Made by a program: the position numbers and the translations under genes
The notes under the pieces: generated by a model
Databases searched by the model: none
Told to the model about the DNA's origin: nothing
The model's input: the letters and a program-made list of their open reading frames with translations, nothing else
Assembly (NCBI GenBank): GCA_028345055.1
Contig: JAOMCO010000001.1
Coordinates: 99,437 to 163,436 of the forward strand
Direction: 5' to 3'
Origin: Candidatus Thioglobus sp.
GTDB lineage: Bacteria; Pseudomonadota; Gammaproteobacteria; PS1; Pseudothioglobaceae
Length of the DNA stretch: 64,000 bases
In this document: in pieces, positions 52,024 through 63,922 of the stretch
How positions within the stretch are numbered: position 1 is the stretch's first letter
How the letters are laid out: the number at the start of each line of letters is the position of its first letter

Positions 52024-52866
52024 CTAGTTTGTCACAGATAAGAAAATACCTGCAAACACAGTTATACCAATGTAATTATTGTTAATGAATGCCTTAAAAT
52101 ACATCTCATTTTGGCGTTTTTTCATTAAAAACTGATGGTAAATCATAAAAATACCAATTATAAATAATGAAAAATAGTAAATTTGTCCCAAATTAAAGGT
52201 ATTTCCCATGACTATAAAAATCAAAATTAATAACAGTTGAAGACATGTAATTACTATTTGATCATATTTTTTAAACAAAATTGCAGTTGACTTTAAACCA
52301 ATTTTTAAATCTTCATCTCTATCAGCCATAGCATATAGAGTGTCATAGATAAGAGTCCAAACTATAGATGCAAGAAAAATAAGGCCTGCTTCGATCGGCA
52401 CATTTGCAGTTTGAGCAGCGTATGCCATTGGTATACTCATACCAAATGCTGCCCCCAAAACTAGTTGTGGTAAATTAGTCCATCTTTTAGTAAATGGATA
52501 AATTATTGCTAGTCCAGCTGCAATAAATGAGAGCAGGATAGTTAATATATTTGTTTGAAGTACTAAAATTAGAGCAAAGAGTATCAGTATTACAAACAAA
52601 GTCAGGGCTGATCTTGATGAAACCTCACCTGATGTAATTGGCCTGTTTCGTGTTCTTTTGACATGTTTATCAATATATCGATCTGCATAATCATTAATTA
52701 CGCACCCCGCACTTCTCATTACCACAACACCAATTGTAAAAATAATCAACAAATCCAAGTCTGGCCATCCAGTTGCACTAAGGAATAGCGCCCAATAGGT
52801 TGGCCATAAGAGCAATAATGAGCCAATAGGCTTATCTAGTCTCATCAGTCGTATATATGGATTCAT
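52024..52866 (-). CDS. ubiA: 4-hydroxybenzoate polyprenyltransferase
   Basis: 280 aa, about nine membrane helices. Joins the polyprenyl chain to 4-hydroxybenzoate in ubiquinone synthesis. Both Asp-rich prenyl-diphosphate motifs are present: NDYADRYIDKHVKRTRNRP and ADRDEDLKIGLKSTA. The start MNPYIRLMRLDKPIGSLLLL matches the UbiA family. It overlaps the rluC stop by 4 bp and is the last gene of the mnmG-rsmG-tatD-rluC-ubiA run. Confidence 0.95.
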   Translation of the reverse strand: MNPYIRLMRLDKPIGSLLLLWPTYWALFLSATGWPDLDLLIIFTIGVVVMRSAGCVINDYADRYIDKHVKRTRNRPITSGEVSSRSALTLFVILILFALILVLQTNILTILLSFIAAGLAIIYPFTKRWTNLPQLVLGAAFGMSIPMAYAAQTANVPIEAGLIFLASIVWTLIYDTLYAMADRDEDLKIGLKSTAILFKKYDQIVITCLQLLLILIFIVMGNTFNLGQIYYFSLFIIGIFMIYHQFLMKKRQNEMYFKAFINNNYIGITVFAGIFLSVTN

Positions 52867-53786
52867 AGTTTTTTAAGAAATTTCTCTAAATCAGTTGGCA
52901 ATGGTGCGCTTACTTTCTGAATTTCATTTGTTAAAGGGTTTGTAAAAGTGAGTGTCTTCGCATGCAAAAATAGACGATTTAGACCTTTCTTTTTCATAAA
53001 TTGATCAAAAGCTGCATCACCATACTTATCATCTTGTGCAACTGGATGGCCAGAAAACTTTGCATGGACGCGAATTTGATGGGTTCTGCCCGTTTCTATT
53101 GACACCTCAACGAGTGATGCATTGAACTCACCTAATTCAAAGTTTTTGATGGGATGAAAGTGACTTAGGGAATCCTTTCCTTTTGAATCGATAACGCTGT
53201 ATCTGGAATTTTGATAAATGGGCGCATCAATAGTATGCCTTTTCTTGCTCCATGTATCTTTGACCAGTGCTGTATATCTTTTTTTTAACTGATGATTAAC
53301 TAACTGTTCTTGCAATGACTTCAGGACTGATCTTTTTTTTGCAAGAAGCAAACATCCAGAAGTTGCACGATCGAGGCGGTGAACAAGCTCTATTGGCTCT
53401 TTATATTGTAATTTAAGTGCCTCGATAATTCCAACACTAATCCCACTTCCACCATGAACTGCCATCCCATGGATCTTATTGATTATTAGCAATCCCTTGT
53501 CCTCATACAGAACTGAATTCTCAAGTGTCTTTAATAGGCCTTGTGAAGGTTTAATCTCTTTTTCAGTTGAAGTTCTTATTGGTGGTATTCGAATTAAATC
53601 CTCAGCTTTAAGCTTATAATCAGCTTTCTTTCTGCCTTTATTTACTCTAACCTCGCCCTTTCTAATGATGCGATAAATTCTGGATCTGGGAACGCCCTTC
53701 AGTTGCTTAATTAAATAATTATCAAGTCTTTGACCCACAGAAAAGTCATCAACACATACAAACCTAGGAGCATCATGGATAGTCAT
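52863..53786 (-). CDS. rluC: 23S rRNA pseudouridine synthase, RluC/RluA family
   Basis: 307 aa. The N-terminal S4 RNA-binding domain (about 15-75; RLDNYLIKQLKGVPRSRIYR) and the catalytic domain with HRLDRATSG (catalytic Asp) and GRTHQIRVH are seen. Length and S4 domain fit RluC, which modifies 23S rRNA at positions near 955, 2504 and 2580, better than RluD, though the two are similar. It lies 4 bp after tatD and overlaps ubiA. Confidence 0.88.
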   Translation of the reverse strand: MTIHDAPRFVCVDDFSVGQRLDNYLIKQLKGVPRSRIYRIIRKGEVRVNKGRKKADYKLKAEDLIRIPPIRTSTEKEIKPSQGLLKTLENSVLYEDKGLLIINKIHGMAVHGGSGISVGIIEALKLQYKEPIELVHRLDRATSGCLLLAKKRSVLKSLQEQLVNHQLKKRYTALVKDTWSKKRHTIDAPIYQNSRYSVIDSKGKDSLSHFHPIKNFELGEFNASLVEVSIETGRTHQIRVHAKFSGHPVAQDDKYGDAAFDQFMKKKGLNRLFLHAKTLTFTNPLTNEIQKVSAPLPTDLEKFLKKL

Positions 53787-53790
53787 AAAC

Positions 53791-54561
53791 TCAAGAGAAA
53801 AACAACTGATTGAAATTTTGAGTTGTTAATTTTGCAATCTCTCCAATAGTTGTATTACGAATCTCAGCAAGCTTTTCGGCTACATAATAAGTATAAGCCG
53901 GACTATTTGGCTTGCCCCTATATGGGACAGGTGTTAGGTAGGGAGAATCTGTTTCTATCAAAATTCGATCATCGGGAATTTGTCGCGCCACTTCCCTTAA
54001 GTCTTGTGCACTTTTAAAGGTCAAAATGCCAGAAAAAGAAATATAGAACCCTAAATCTAGAGCCGCTTTAGCTGTCTCCAAGTCCTCAGCGAAACAATGC
54101 ATAATCCCTTTTTCTGCTTTCTCACTAGATAGAATATCTATTGTGTCATCTTTTGAATCTCTCATATGAATAATCATTGGCTTCCCTGACTTATTAGATG
54201 CGGCAATATGTCTTCTAAATCTATCTCTTTGCCAATCAGCTTCATTCTTTCTCACGTGAAAATAATCTAAACCTGTCTCACCAATAGCAATTACAGTGTC
54301 ACTATTAGCAAACTCTAGGAGTTCTTCTACAGATGGATCCTTGCCATTTACCTCTGTTGGATGAACGCCAACTGAACAGTAGATATTTGGGTAAGATTTT
54401 GATAGGTTATGAACTTCATCAAAATGCTCTAAATCAATACAAACACAAAGAAACTTAGTCACTGAAAGGTCACCAGCGTGCTTCAGCATTGACTCAATAC
54501 TCCCACCAAATGCGTTAAGGTCTAGACGATCAATATGGCAATGAGAATCAACTATTTGCAT
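53791..54561 (-). CDS. TatD-family metal-dependent hydrolase
   Basis: 256 aa TIM-barrel hydrolase. Metal ligands are visible in DSHCHIDRLD (HxH), IGETGLDYF (Glu), MIIHMRDS, MHCFAED (His) and IETDSPYLTPVPYRG (Asp). TatD/YcfH proteins show DNase or D-aminoacyl-tRNA-deacylase-like activity; the cellular role is not settled. It lies between rsmG (7 bp) and rluC (4 bp) in one operon. Confidence 0.93.
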   Translation of the reverse strand: MQIVDSHCHIDRLDLNAFGGSIESMLKHAGDLSVTKFLCVCIDLEHFDEVHNLSKSYPNIYCSVGVHPTEVNGKDPSVEELLEFANSDTVIAIGETGLDYFHVRKNEADWQRDRFRRHIAASNKSGKPMIIHMRDSKDDTIDILSSEKAEKGIMHCFAEDLETAKAALDLGFYISFSGILTFKSAQDLREVARQIPDDRILIETDSPYLTPVPYRGKPNSPAYTYYVAEKLAEIRNTTIGEIAKLTTQNFNQLFFS

Positions 54562-54568
54562 AACAAAA

Positions 54569-55180
54569 TTATATATTAATTTCTAAAAGTGATCTCTTAT
54601 CTGAGACAAATGGAACCTTTAAGGAATGAATTATAGAGCTGAAATTCTGAAGATTTTCTTGTTCTATATTATCACCCTTCATAAGCAAATAACGTCCATT
54701 ACTAGAAATCAGGTGACGAGTTTTTTCAATTGTATCAACCCCAGAAGAAAAAGCCCTTGATACTATTTGCTGAAATGGCTCTTCAAAGTTAAAGTTTTCA
54801 ACTCTGTTATTGACTATGGTTAAGTTTTCCAATGATAATTCTGTTTTTACTGTCTGCATAAAGCGGCATTTTTTTCCAACACTATCGATCGTAAATACTT
54901 GAGTTTTTGGCTTCATAATTGCGATAATAATTCCAGGTAAACCAGCACCAGAGCCAACATCTAGGAGCAGTCCAGGCTGAATAAAATTAACTATTGAGAG
55001 ACTATCTAAAAAATGTTTTTTAATTGATTCAATGGGGTCACGTATTGCACTTAGATTATAAACCTGATTCCATTTTTCAATAAGCTTATGATATGCAAGG
55101 AGTTGATCAACTTGATAATCTGAAAGAGATATATCCATAAGCTCTGCACCCTCACAAAGCAACCTTTCAAGTTCACTCAC
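54569..55180 (-). CDS. rsmG: 16S rRNA (guanine-527-N7) methyltransferase
   Basis: 203 aa, Rossmann methyltransferase. SAM motif [17 protein letters not shown] and the family segments [14 protein letters not shown] and HFLDSLSI are present, along with VSRAFSS. It methylates G527 in the 530 loop of 16S rRNA. It overlaps mnmG by 4 bp, the classic gidA-gidB pair. Confidence 0.96.
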   Translation of the reverse strand: MSELERLLCEGAELMDISLSDYQVDQLLAYHKLIEKWNQVYNLSAIRDPIESIKKHFLDSLSIVNFIQPGLLLDVGSGAGLPGIIIAIMKPKTQVFTIDSVGKKCRFMQTVKTELSLENLTIVNNRVENFNFEEPFQQIVSRAFSSGVDTIEKTRHLISSNGRYLLMKGDNIEQENLQNFSSIIHSLKVPFVSDKRSLLEINI

Positions 55181-57048
55181 GAATGCGTTTTATAAGTTTT
55201 AAGAAATACAAGTAATATCGAAATTGATGCAGGAGTTATGCCTTGAATTCTGCTTGCCTGACCTATTGTTTCTGGCTTAAACTGATTCAGCTTTTGTCTC
55301 ACTTCATTTGATAGTGCTTTAATTTCGTTATATTCAATATTTGAAGAGAGCTTTGTATTTTCATTTTTACGATATTTTTCAATTTCGTCTAACTGTCTTT
55401 TGATATAGCCTTCGTACTTAATTTGGTTCTCTACTTGCTCAATAATTAATTTATCTTCTAAAAATGGCTTAGCCTTTTCAATCTTACTTAGCAATTTGTA
55501 GTTGATATTTGGTCTTTTAAGTAAAGCTTCAAGGCTATATTCATGATTTAATTTTATTCCAAGTACCTCTTCCGCCTGAATGTCATCAGATTGAATCCAA
55601 AAAGACTTCAACCGTTTCTTTTCATTGGCAACTTGCTCATACTTCCCATTAAAAGCCTGCCAGCGAAGTTCATCAATGAGCCCTAACTCTCTAGCTTGGG
55701 GTGTTAATCTCTCATCTGCATTGTCTTCTCTAAGCAATAGTCTGTATTCTGCCCTCGAGGTAAACATTCTATATGGTTCTGTTGCTCCTTTGGTTGTTAA
55801 GTCATCAACCATGACTCCAATATATGACTCATCTCTCTTAGGAATCCATGCATTCTTTTCTTGAACTTGGAGAGCAGCGTTTATACCTGCAAGCAATCCT
55901 TGGGCTGCGGCCTCTTCATATCCCGTTGTTCCATTAATTTGTCCTGCAAAGAATAAACCAGATATTTTCTTGACTTCTAATGTCTGTTTTAAACCCCTTG
56001 GATCAAAAAAATCGTATTCAATTGCGTATCCTGGACGGATTATCTTGGCATTTTCAAAACCCTTAATTGAGTTCACAAACTCTTCTTGAACCTCGTAAGG
56101 CAATGAAGTCGAGATGCCATTTGGATAAACCTCATGAGTAGTTAAACCCTCGGGCTCAACAAATATTTGATGAGAATCCCGTTCAGCGAACCTAACAACT
56201 TTATCCTCTATTGATGGGCAATATCTTGGACCAACACCTTCAATTTTTCCACTAAAAAGTGGTGAGTCTTTCAAGCCATTACTAATGAATTCGTGGGTTT
56301 TTGAGTTTGTATGGGTAATAAAACAAGATATCTGTTCAGGATGATCGGTTGCTTTTCCTAAAAAAGAAAAACTAGGTAATGGAGTATCGCTCTCTTGTTT
56401 TTGAAGAACATTGAAATTAATAGTTCTTCCATCGAGTCTTGGTGGAGTTCCTGTTTTAAGCCTTCCAACACCTAAATCATAGGATCTTAATCTTTTAGAT
56501 AAGATATTAGCTGGTGCATCTCCGGCTCTGCCGCCTTGATAGTTTTGTTGACCAATATGAATTATTCCGCCTAAAAATGTACCAGAGGTAAGAATCACTT
56601 TATCTGCAAAAAACTCAAGTCCCATTTGAGTGATTACACCTTTTACTCTGTTATTTTCTAGAATTAAATCATCAACAGGTTGCTGAAATATTGTTAAATT
56701 TTCTTGATTTTCAACTATCTCCCTGATGCAAGCTTTATAAAGTAGTCTGTCTGCTTGAGCTCTAGTGGCCCTAACTGCAGGTCCTTTTGATGCATTTAGA
56801 GTTCTAAACTGAATACCTGATAAATCGATTGCATGCGCCATTGAACCGCCCATGGCATCAATCTCTTTTACAAGATGTCCTTTGCCTATTCCACCAATAG
56901 CTGGATTACAACTCATCTGACCAATAGTCTCTATATTGTGAGTAATTAGTAATGTATCTACGCCCATTCTCGCTGAAGCAAGCGCTGCTTCAGTGCCAGC
57001 ATGACCGCCTCCAACAACAATTACTGGATAATATTTACTTTGTTTCAT
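55177..57048 (-). CDS. mnmG: tRNA uridine-5-carboxymethylaminomethyl modification enzyme MnmG
   Basis: About 623 aa from ATG 57048 ([15 protein letters not shown]), chosen over a GTG 15 codons upstream because that extension is non-conserved and lies in terminator-like sequence. FAD-binding [35 protein letters not shown] and [15 protein letters not shown] are typical, and the C-terminal helical GidA domain is present. It is the partner of MnmE at U34 of tRNA. Heads the mnmG-rsmG-tatD-rluC-ubiA operon. Confidence 0.96.
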   Translation of the reverse strand: MKQSKYYPVIVVGGGHAGTEAALASARMGVDTLLITHNIETIGQMSCNPAIGGIGKGHLVKEIDAMGGSMAHAIDLSGIQFRTLNASKGPAVRATRAQADRLLYKACIREIVENQENLTIFQQPVDDLILENNRVKGVITQMGLEFFADKVILTSGTFLGGIIHIGQQNYQGGRAGDAPANILSKRLRSYDLGVGRLKTGTPPRLDGRTINFNVLQKQESDTPLPSFSFLGKATDHPEQISCFITHTNSKTHEFISNGLKDSPLFSGKIEGVGPRYCPSIEDKVVRFAERDSHQIFVEPEGLTTHEVYPNGISTSLPYEVQEEFVNSIKGFENAKIIRPGYAIEYDFFDPRGLKQTLEVKKISGLFFAGQINGTTGYEEAAAQGLLAGINAALQVQEKNAWIPKRDESYIGVMVDDLTTKGATEPYRMFTSRAEYRLLLREDNADERLTPQARELGLIDELRWQAFNGKYEQVANEKKRLKSFWIQSDDIQAEEVLGIKLNHEYSLEALLKRPNINYKLLSKIEKAKPFLEDKLIIEQVENQIKYEGYIKRQLDEIEKYRKNENTKLSSNIEYNEIKALSNEVRQKLNQFKPETIGQASRIQGITPASISILLVFLKTYKTHS

Positions 57049-57064
57049 TCTCAATACAAATCTC

Positions 57065-57089
57065 AATAAAAAAGGGCCCGATAAATCGG
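57065..57089 (-). terminator. Possible terminator after fba
   Basis: Minus strand CCGA-TTTA-TCGG followed by GCCC and TTTTTT. The stem is only 4-5 bp, so it is weak, but it fits the end of the fba transcript and the start of mnmG. Confidence 0.35.
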
Positions 57090-57156
57090 ACACTCAATTA
57101 TACGCCTTAAGGCTAAGACTTGATAAATTAAGTCATCGCAAGAGTTCTAAGCAATA

Positions 57157-58218
57157 TTAATACTTATAACCCGCCTCAAATAAAGTCTCTTGAGATGAAG
57201 GCTGAGAGCCTGCAACGTAGTCTCCTGTTGAGGCTTCTGAATTAGCTTGGCATCTTGCCAATAAAGCTTGCTGACCAGCTGCAATATTCTCTCCTTTCCA
57301 GGCTTTTAAACACGATTGTTGCAGTGCTCTTCCATAAGAGAATGTCAAACTAGTAGCGCTCTTATGCTCTATGCTATTCATAGTATTTAAATAAACAGAG
57401 GCATCTTCCTCAGTTAGGCCTCCTGATAGGAACATGATTCCAGGCACTGCAGCTGGGACACATCGATTCATTGTCCTTACTGTCATCTTGGCAACTTCTT
57501 CAGAACCAGCTTTATTTTTATTGTCAGCTCCAGAAACTGTCATAGAAGGCTTTAATAATGTTCCTTCTAAAAATACTTTATTTTCTGAACAAGCCTTATA
57601 AACCTCAACAAGGACTTTTTCCTGAACCTCTGCAGTCGTTTCAATTGTATGATCACCATCCATTAGAATTTCAGGCTCAATGATTGGTACAAGTCCAGAT
57701 TCTTGACAAATCTTTGCATACCTTGCAAGGCCCCAAGCGTTCTCTCTAATTGCAAGATCAGTTGGGCAGCCATCAGCAGTAATTTGAAGAACTGCACGCC
57801 ATTTAGCAAATCTAGCTCCCTGCTTATAATATTCAGCCGTTCTCTCGGCTAGTCCTTCCAAACCTTTACACCAAGTTTCGACCTCATGTCCTCCAGCCAG
57901 AGGACTAAGACCTTTATCTACCTTGATTCCAGGAATAATTCCCAACTTGTTTATTTTCGAAACCATTGTCTCACCGTCTAAGTGCTTTTGATAAAGTGTC
58001 TCCTCAAACAAAATAGCACCACTAATATACTTCCCAAGCCCTTCTGTTGTAAAAAGCATGCCACGATATGCCTGACGGTTTTCTTCATTATTTTCTACAT
58101 TAATTCCAGCAAGTCGCTTTCCAATTGTTGGAGTAGATTCGTCGACAGCTAGCAAACCTTTGCCTCTAGCAGTAAGTTGATTTGCTGCTTGCCTTAACTC
58201 TTCTTGATTATTTACCAT
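57157..58218 (-). CDS. Fructose-bisphosphate aldolase, class I (eukaryote-type)
   Basis: About 353 aa. Starts at ATG 58218, because AAGGTG 6 bp upstream is its SD; a GTG inside that SD is not a likely start. Cleaves fructose-1,6-bisphosphate and can also act on sedoheptulose bisphosphate. Class I signatures: GKGLLAVDESTPTIGKRLAG, LFEETLYQK, KWRAVL, EPEIL and LEGTLLKPSM with the Schiff-base Lys. Most gammaproteobacteria use the metal-dependent class II enzyme; the class I form is shared by some cyanobacteria and SUP05-type bacteria. It is the fifth gene of the tkt-gap-pgk-pyk-fba operon. Confidence 0.94.
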   Translation of the reverse strand: MVNNQEELRQAANQLTARGKGLLAVDESTPTIGKRLAGINVENNEENRQAYRGMLFTTEGLGKYISGAILFEETLYQKHLDGETMVSKINKLGIIPGIKVDKGLSPLAGGHEVETWCKGLEGLAERTAEYYKQGARFAKWRAVLQITADGCPTDLAIRENAWGLARYAKICQESGLVPIIEPEILMDGDHTIETTAEVQEKVLVEVYKACSENKVFLEGTLLKPSMTVSGADNKNKAGSEEVAKMTVRTMNRCVPAAVPGIMFLSGGLTEEDASVYLNTMNSIEHKSATSLTFSYGRALQQSCLKAWKGENIAAGQQALLARCQANSEASTGDYVAGSQPSSQETLFEAGYKY

Positions 58219-58241
58219 ATTGTTCACCTTTTTAATTTCTA

Positions 58242-59687
58242 TTAATAATTTCCATCACCGACACGCAAAATTTTCATCAGATTTGTACCCCCTGATTTAT
58301 CTTTATGCATCCCTTTTGTTACAATAACAATGTCTTTATCAACCACCACTGTCTTACTGAGAAGGTTTTCTATAACCTTACTATTTACATCATTCCAATC
58401 ATCAGCACTATTTTTTTCTATATAACAAGGATAGACTCCTCTGTAAATCGTCACTTTTTTTAAAGTTTTATAGTTATCTGACATTGCAAAAATTGAAATG
58501 TTCGAACTTATTCTTGACATCCAAAGTGCTGTTTTTCCAGTTTGAGTGAGTGTGGCAACCACTTTAGCGCCTAAATGATTAGCTGCATACATTGAACTCA
58601 TGGCTATAGTCTCATCAATACCCTCAAAATCTTCATGAAGCCTATGGTGTGAAACTTTTGCTTTAGGACTCTTCTCAGCTTCTAGACATACATCACTCAT
58701 TGTCTTTACTGCCTTAACAGGATATGCACCAACTGCAGTCTCAGCAGAGAGCATGACTGCATCTGTCCCGTCAAGTACTGCGTTTGCAACATCAAAAACC
58801 TCTGCCCTTGTTGGGATAGGATTAACAATCATTGATTCAAGCATTTGTGTAGCAGTAATTACAAATCTATCGTTTGCTCTTGCTAACAATATGAGTCTTT
58901 TTTGTTGAGCAGGTAATTGTGGATCTCCAATTTCAACACCTAAATCACCGCGTGCCACCATAATTCCAGCAGATTCTTGAATGATTTCAGTAATGACATC
59001 ATCCTCTAATGACTCAGCTCTTTCAATTTTTGCAATAACGCTTGCATTTGAGCCGGCTTCCGCTAAAAGTCTTTTAGTTTCTCTAACGTCATCTGCATTT
59101 ACTGGGAAAGAAATTGCCACATAATCAGCTTCTGCTTTAGCCGCTGTAATAATATCTTTTTTGTCTTTTGCAGTTAATGCACTTGCACTCAAACCCCCAC
59201 CACGTAGATTAATTCCTTTGTTATTTGAGAGAAATCCACCCTGAATAATCTGAGTTTTTATTTTTTTTCCAGATATTTGTTCAACCTGAAGAATTATCTT
59301 TCCATCATCAAGAAGAAGTGTATTTCCAATGACCAAATCATTTGGAAGCTGCTTATAGGCAAGCCCAACAGACTCTTGGTCTCCAGCATCCTCAGCTAGG
59401 CCAGCATCGAGAGTAAATTGATCACCTTTTTTAAGTTCAATCTTTTCTGATTTAAACGAAGCAATTCTAATCTTTGGACCTTGCAAGTCCATCATTAACC
59501 CAATAAAAACATCGTTCTCTTCTTCGTATTGCCTTATCTGAGCAATTCGTGCAAGATGCTCTTTCTCATTGTTATGCGAGAAATTTATACGCACAACATT
59601 GACTCCTGCATCCAAAATACCTTTTAAAGTATCTGGTTCGTCAGTTGATGGGCCAAGAGTGGCCAAAATTTTAGTTCTTCTAATCAT
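58242..59687 (-). CDS. pyk: Pyruvate kinase
   Basis: 481 aa. Phosphoenolpyruvate plus ADP to pyruvate plus ATP. The catalytic domain has [32 protein letters not shown], and the active-site [20 protein letters not shown] and ATQMLESM segments. The C-terminal alpha/beta allosteric domain is complete. It overlaps the pgk stop by 8 bp. Confidence 0.96.
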   Translation of the reverse strand: MIRRTKILATLGPSTDEPDTLKGILDAGVNVVRINFSHNNEKEHLARIAQIRQYEEENDVFIGLMMDLQGPKIRIASFKSEKIELKKGDQFTLDAGLAEDAGDQESVGLAYKQLPNDLVIGNTLLLDDGKIILQVEQISGKKIKTQIIQGGFLSNNKGINLRGGGLSASALTAKDKKDIITAAKAEADYVAISFPVNADDVRETKRLLAEAGSNASVIAKIERAESLEDDVITEIIQESAGIMVARGDLGVEIGDPQLPAQQKRLILLARANDRFVITATQMLESMIVNPIPTRAEVFDVANAVLDGTDAVMLSAETAVGAYPVKAVKTMSDVCLEAEKSPKAKVSHHRLHEDFEGIDETIAMSSMYAANHLGAKVVATLTQTGKTALWMSRISSNISIFAMSDNYKTLKKVTIYRGVYPCYIEKNSADDWNDVNSKVIENLLSKTVVVDKDIVIVTKGMHKDKSGGTNLMKILRVGDGNY

Positions 59688-60852
59688 CGGATGATTGCAT
59701 TCTGCTCTCTAGAATCTCAACAACTGGAAGTTTTTTTCCCTCAAGGAACTCCAAGAATGCTCCACCCCCAGTTGAAATATAAGATATCTTATCTTCAATA
59801 TTAAATTTATCTACTGCAGCTAAGGTATCGCCTCCACCTGCAATTGAAAAGGCATCAGAGTCTGCAATTGCTCGTGCCATATTCTCAGTCCCCCTTGAAA
59901 ACTGATCGAATTCAAAAACACCGACAGGACCATTCCATACAATTGTTCCTGCATTACGCATAATCTCACAAAGCTCAGAAGTTGAATTTGGACCAATGTC
60001 AAAAATCATGTCATCTGCTGACACTGAACCCGAATTTTTAGTTTCAGCAGTTGCAAATTCTGAGAACTCTTTGCCACAAACAACATCCCCAGGAATAGGT
60101 ATTTGACAATGCTCCATTAATGACTGTGCTGTTGGAATAAGATCATGCTCACATAGAGATTGGCCAACACTATTACCTTGAGCGGCAATAAATGTATTTG
60201 CAATACCGCCCCCTACAACAAGTTGATCAACAACTTTTGAAAGTGCATCTAATACTGTTAGTTTTGTTGAGACTTTTGAACCTCCAACAACCGCAACCAT
60301 TGGCCTCTTAGGGTTATCAAGCGCCTTACCAAGAGCTTCTAGCTCTCCCACCAAAAGTGGCCCCGCACAGGATACTGGTGCAAACTCAGTCACCCCATAG
60401 GTTGAAGCATGGGCCCTATGTGCAGTTCCAAAAGCATCTTGAACACAAATATCACAAAGAGAGGCCATTTTTTTTGATAACGCTTCGTCATTTTCTTTTT
60501 CACCCTCATTAAACCTTACATTTTCACAAAGAACGACATCCCCACTCTTCATTTCAATGCCATCAAGCCAATTTGACTCGAATCTCACCTTTTGTCCTAA
60601 CAGCTTTGAAAGATGATCGGCAACTGGTTGGAGCGAGAATTTTTCTTCAAACTCGCCTGCATTAGGCCTTCCAAGATGTGATGTAATCATCACTTTAGCT
60701 CCAGCTTTTGATGCAAAGAGAATTGTGGGTAATGAGGCAACAATTCTTTTATCACTTGTTACTTCAGTGTTTTTTATTGGAACATTTAAATCTTGTCTAA
60801 TTAAGACTCTCTTACCGTTAAGATCTAAATCAGTCATCTTGAGTAAATTCAT
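59680..60852 (-). CDS. pgk: Phosphoglycerate kinase
   Basis: About 390 aa from ATG 60852 ([16 protein letters not shown]). GGAG lies 6 bp upstream of this ATG, and the E. coli protein begins the same way; an upstream TTG would add four unsupported residues. Signatures: [38 protein letters not shown] and [12 protein letters not shown]. Its role is 1,3-bisphosphoglycerate/3-phosphoglycerate interconversion in either glycolysis or the Calvin cycle. It lies between gap and pyk. Confidence 0.96.
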   Translation of the reverse strand: MNLLKMTDLDLNGKRVLIRQDLNVPIKNTEVTSDKRIVASLPTILFASKAGAKVMITSHLGRPNAGEFEEKFSLQPVADHLSKLLGQKVRFESNWLDGIEMKSGDVVLCENVRFNEGEKENDEALSKKMASLCDICVQDAFGTAHRAHASTYGVTEFAPVSCAGPLLVGELEALGKALDNPKRPMVAVVGGSKVSTKLTVLDALSKVVDQLVVGGGIANTFIAAQGNSVGQSLCEHDLIPTAQSLMEHCQIPIPGDVVCGKEFSEFATAETKNSGSVSADDMIFDIGPNSTSELCEIMRNAGTIVWNGPVGVFEFDQFSRGTENMARAIADSDAFSIAGGGDTLAAVDKFNIEDKISYISTGGGAFLEFLEGKKLPVVEILESRMQSSDD

Positions 60853-60880
60853 CAAATGCTCCAACTAATTAGTAACAATA

Positions 60881-61879
60881 CTATTGTGAAATATGTCCAG
60901 CTAAACGAAGTAAATTACAGGTGTAACTGTACTCATTGTCATACCATGAAACTATCTTAACAAAGGTATCATCCATTGACATTCCTGCCTCTGCATCAAA
61001 AGTTGAAGCACAAGTGCTACCGACAAAATCTGTTGATACAACCTTATCATCTGTATACCCTAAGACACCCTTCATTGAACCCTCAGAGGCTGACTTCATA
61101 GCCTCACAAATTGCGTCATAATCTGATGCACTATTGAGCTCCGCAGTTAGATCAACTACAGAGACATCAGATGTCGGAATTCTAAACGCCATTCCAGTCA
61201 ACTTTCCATTTAACTCTGGCAAAACTTTACCAACTGCTTTAGCTGCTCCAGTTGAAGAGGGAATGATGTTTTCCAAAATGCCTCTTCCACCACGCCAATC
61301 TTTCATTGATGGACCATCTACAGGTTTTTGTGATGCTGTTGCTGCATGAACTGTTGTCATTAACCCACGTTTAATTCCCCATTCATCATTAAGAACCTTT
61401 GCGATTGGAGCCAAACAATTGGTTGTACATGATGCAGCTGAAATTATTGACTGGCTATCATAAGCATCATGATTAACTCCATAAACAAACATCGGCGTAC
61501 TATCTTGAGATGGGGCAGACTGTATTACTTTTTTTGCGCCAGCATCAATGTGAGCCTGACAACCTTCTTCCGTTAAGAAAAAACCAGTACAGTCGATAAC
61601 AAGGTTTGCACCAATTTCGTCCCACTTAAGATCTGCTGGATTACGCTCGGCAGTGAGACGAATTTTTTTTCCATCTATAACAAAATTATTGCCTTCAACT
61701 AAAACGTCTTTACCAAAGCGCCCATGAACCGAATCATATTTGAGCATATAAGAAAGGTAATCATTATCAAGAAGGTCATTTACACCTACCACTTCTAGAT
61801 TTTCAAAATCCTTATCGATTGCGCGAAATACCATTCTTCCGATTCTACCAAAACCATTAATACCAACCTTAATTGTCAT
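60881..61879 (-). CDS. gap: Glyceraldehyde-3-phosphate dehydrogenase, type I
   Basis: 332 aa. NAD(P)-binding [16 protein letters not shown]; active-site [10 protein letters not shown] with the catalytic Cys; [19 protein letters not shown] phosphate loop; C-terminal [18 protein letters not shown] versus NADP preference cannot be told from motifs. It lies 22 bp after tkt and 17 bp before pgk, in one operon. Confidence 0.96.
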   Translation of the reverse strand: MTIKVGINGFGRIGRMVFRAIDKDFENLEVVGVNDLLDNDYLSYMLKYDSVHGRFGKDVLVEGNNFVIDGKKIRLTAERNPADLKWDEIGANLVIDCTGFFLTEEGCQAHIDAGAKKVIQSAPSQDSTPMFVYGVNHDAYDSQSIISAASCTTNCLAPIAKVLNDEWGIKRGLMTTVHAATASQKPVDGPSMKDWRGGRGILENIIPSSTGAAKAVGKVLPELNGKLTGMAFRIPTSDVSVVDLTAELNSASDYDAICEAMKSASEGSMKGVLGYTDDKVVSTDFVGSTCASTFDAEAGMSMDDTFVKIVSWYDNEYSYTCNLLRLAGHISQ

Positions 61880-61901
61880 TTCAAACTCCTAAAAAAATTA
61901 A

Positions 61902-63893
61902 TTAACTTAAAACTCTATCAACTGCAGATACAACATTGTCTACAGTAAAACCAAAATGTTTAAAAAGCTCACCAGCGGGGGCTGACTCTCCATAAGAACT
62001 CATCGCCACAATGCCTCCATCTAGGCCAACATATTTATACCAAGACTCAGCTACACCTGCCTCAATTGCAACTCTCTTGATTCCCGGAATCAATACAGAG
62101 TCTTTATAATCTTGATCTTGCTCATCAAACGCATTAGTTGATGGCATTGATACGACTCGAACCTTTCTGTCTGTCATTGCTTTTGCTGATTCCATTGCAA
62201 GTGAAACCTCTGAACCAGAGGCAATTAGGATAATATCAGCGACTCCATTACAATCTGAAAGGACATAACCACCTTTTTCAATCTCTTTCAACTGAGCATT
62301 TGTTCTTTCCATTGGTGTTAGATTCTGTCTTGAGAAAATAAGTGCCGTTGGCGCATCATCTCTTAACATAGCAATTTTCCAAGATACTGCTGACTCTATT
62401 GCATCACAGGCACGCCAAGTTTGGAAGTTTGGAATAACCCTCATGGTTGCGATTTGTTCTACTGCCTGGTGCGTTGGCCCATCCTCGCCAAGTCCTATCG
62501 AATCATGTGAGTAGACAAAAATAGTTCCAATTTTCATCATTGCCGCCATGCGCAACGCATTTCGCATATATTCCATAAACATTAGAAAGGTTGCACCATA
62601 AACTTTGAAGCCACCATGCAAAACCATTCCGTTCATCATGACAGCCATTCCAAACTCTCTAACACCCCAAGAAATATAATTTCCGTTAGCATTTTCAGCA
62701 TTAACTAAAACGCTTCCAGACCAATTTGTTAAATTTGAACCAGTTAAATCTGCTGAACCACCAAACAATTCGGGGACTACAGGGCCCATAGCTTCAATAG
62801 CATTCTGTGATGCTTTTCTTGAGGCTATATTAGGCATATCGGTTTGAGTTTTGGCAATATAATCATCCATCTTAGTAGAAAAATTTTCAGGCAATTTACC
62901 AGCCATCCGACGCTCAAATTCATCAGCCTCTTGAGGAAAAGAAGCACTATAAGCCCTAAATTTCTCATTCCAATTATCCTCAACAGCCTCTCCAGCATCC
63001 TTATGATTCCAACCATTGTAAATCTCTTGAGGAATTACAAAAGGCTCATAATCCCATCCAATATTTTTTCTAGTATTTGCTATTTCTTCGTCACCTAGAG
63101 GAGCTCCATGACAGTTATGAGAGCCTGCCAAATTAGGAGAGCCATAGCCAATAACAGTCCTTGTACAAATTAACGTCGGCCTATCATTAATAGCCTTTGC
63201 CTCAATAATTGCAGCATTTATGGCTTCAGGATCATGTCCATCAACATCAGCAATAACGTGCCATTTATAGGATTTGAAACGACCAGGAACCCCTTTTTCC
63301 ATCCAGTCACCAATGTGTCCATCAATTGAAATATCATTGTCGTCCCAAAATGCTATTAATTTTCCAAGTCCTAATGTTCCAGCTAGTGCGCAAGACTCAT
63401 GCGACAAGCCCTCCATCAGACAACCATCTCCCATGAAAACATACGTATTGTGATCAACAATTGAATGTCCAGGTTTATTGAACTGAGCCGCTAATGTTCT
63501 CTCTGCTATTGCCATGCCAACTGCGTTGGATATTCCTTGGCCTAAGGGTCCAGTGGTAGTTTCTACACCATCAGCATATCCATATTCTGGATGGCCCGGT
63601 GTTTTAGAGTGTAGTTGACGAAAATTTTTAAGTTCCTCAATACTCAAGTCAAAACCTGTCAAGTGCAATAATGAATAGATAAGCATTGAGCCATGGCCAT
63701 TAGACAATACAAAGCGATCTCTATCAGCCCAATTAGAATTAGTGGGATTAAACTTAAGATGCTTGTTCCATAAAACTTCAGCAATATCAGCCATCCCCAT
63801 GGGGGCACCTGGGTGCCCAGAGTTTGCTTTTTGCACAGCATCCATGCTGAGAGCACGAATCGCATTTGCTAATTCAAGTTGTGTAGCCATCAT
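61902..63893 (-). CDS. tkt: Transketolase
   Basis: 663 aa, normal length. Thiamine-diphosphate enzyme moving two-carbon units between sugar phosphates in the pentose phosphate pathway and Calvin cycle. Signatures: [19 protein letters not shown] (split as needed), [24 protein letters not shown] with the ThDP Mg site, and [12 protein letters not shown]. Two ATGs in a row start the gene; TAGG lies 5-6 bp upstream. First gene of tkt-gap-pgk-pyk-fba. Confidence 0.97.
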   Translation of the reverse strand: MMATQLELANAIRALSMDAVQKANSGHPGAPMGMADIAEVLWNKHLKFNPTNSNWADRDRFVLSNGHGSMLIYSLLHLTGFDLSIEELKNFRQLHSKTPGHPEYGYADGVETTTGPLGQGISNAVGMAIAERTLAAQFNKPGHSIVDHNTYVFMGDGCLMEGLSHESCALAGTLGLGKLIAFWDDNDISIDGHIGDWMEKGVPGRFKSYKWHVIADVDGHDPEAINAAIIEAKAINDRPTLICTRTVIGYGSPNLAGSHNCHGAPLGDEEIANTRKNIGWDYEPFVIPQEIYNGWNHKDAGEAVEDNWNEKFRAYSASFPQEADEFERRMAGKLPENFSTKMDDYIAKTQTDMPNIASRKASQNAIEAMGPVVPELFGGSADLTGSNLTNWSGSVLVNAENANGNYISWGVREFGMAVMMNGMVLHGGFKVYGATFLMFMEYMRNALRMAAMMKIGTIFVYSHDSIGLGEDGPTHQAVEQIATMRVIPNFQTWRACDAIESAVSWKIAMLRDDAPTALIFSRQNLTPMERTNAQLKEIEKGGYVLSDCNGVADIILIASGSEVSLAMESAKAMTDRKVRVVSMPSTNAFDEQDQDYKDSVLIPGIKRVAIEAGVAESWYKYVGLDGGIVAMSSYGESAPAGELFKHFGFTVDNVVSAVDRVLS

Positions 63894-63922
63894 TAAAACC
63901 TATGAAAAATTATTGAATTTGA

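Noticed and set aside
57049..57093. Longer MnmG start (GTG 15 codons upstream)
   Set aside because: The extension overlaps a terminator-like hairpin and does not resemble MnmG N-termini; ATG 57048 gives the standard start.
57049..57156. Replication origin beside mnmG/rsmG
   Set aside because: oriC often lies near gidA, but no cluster of DnaA boxes or dnaA, rpmH or rnpA is present here.
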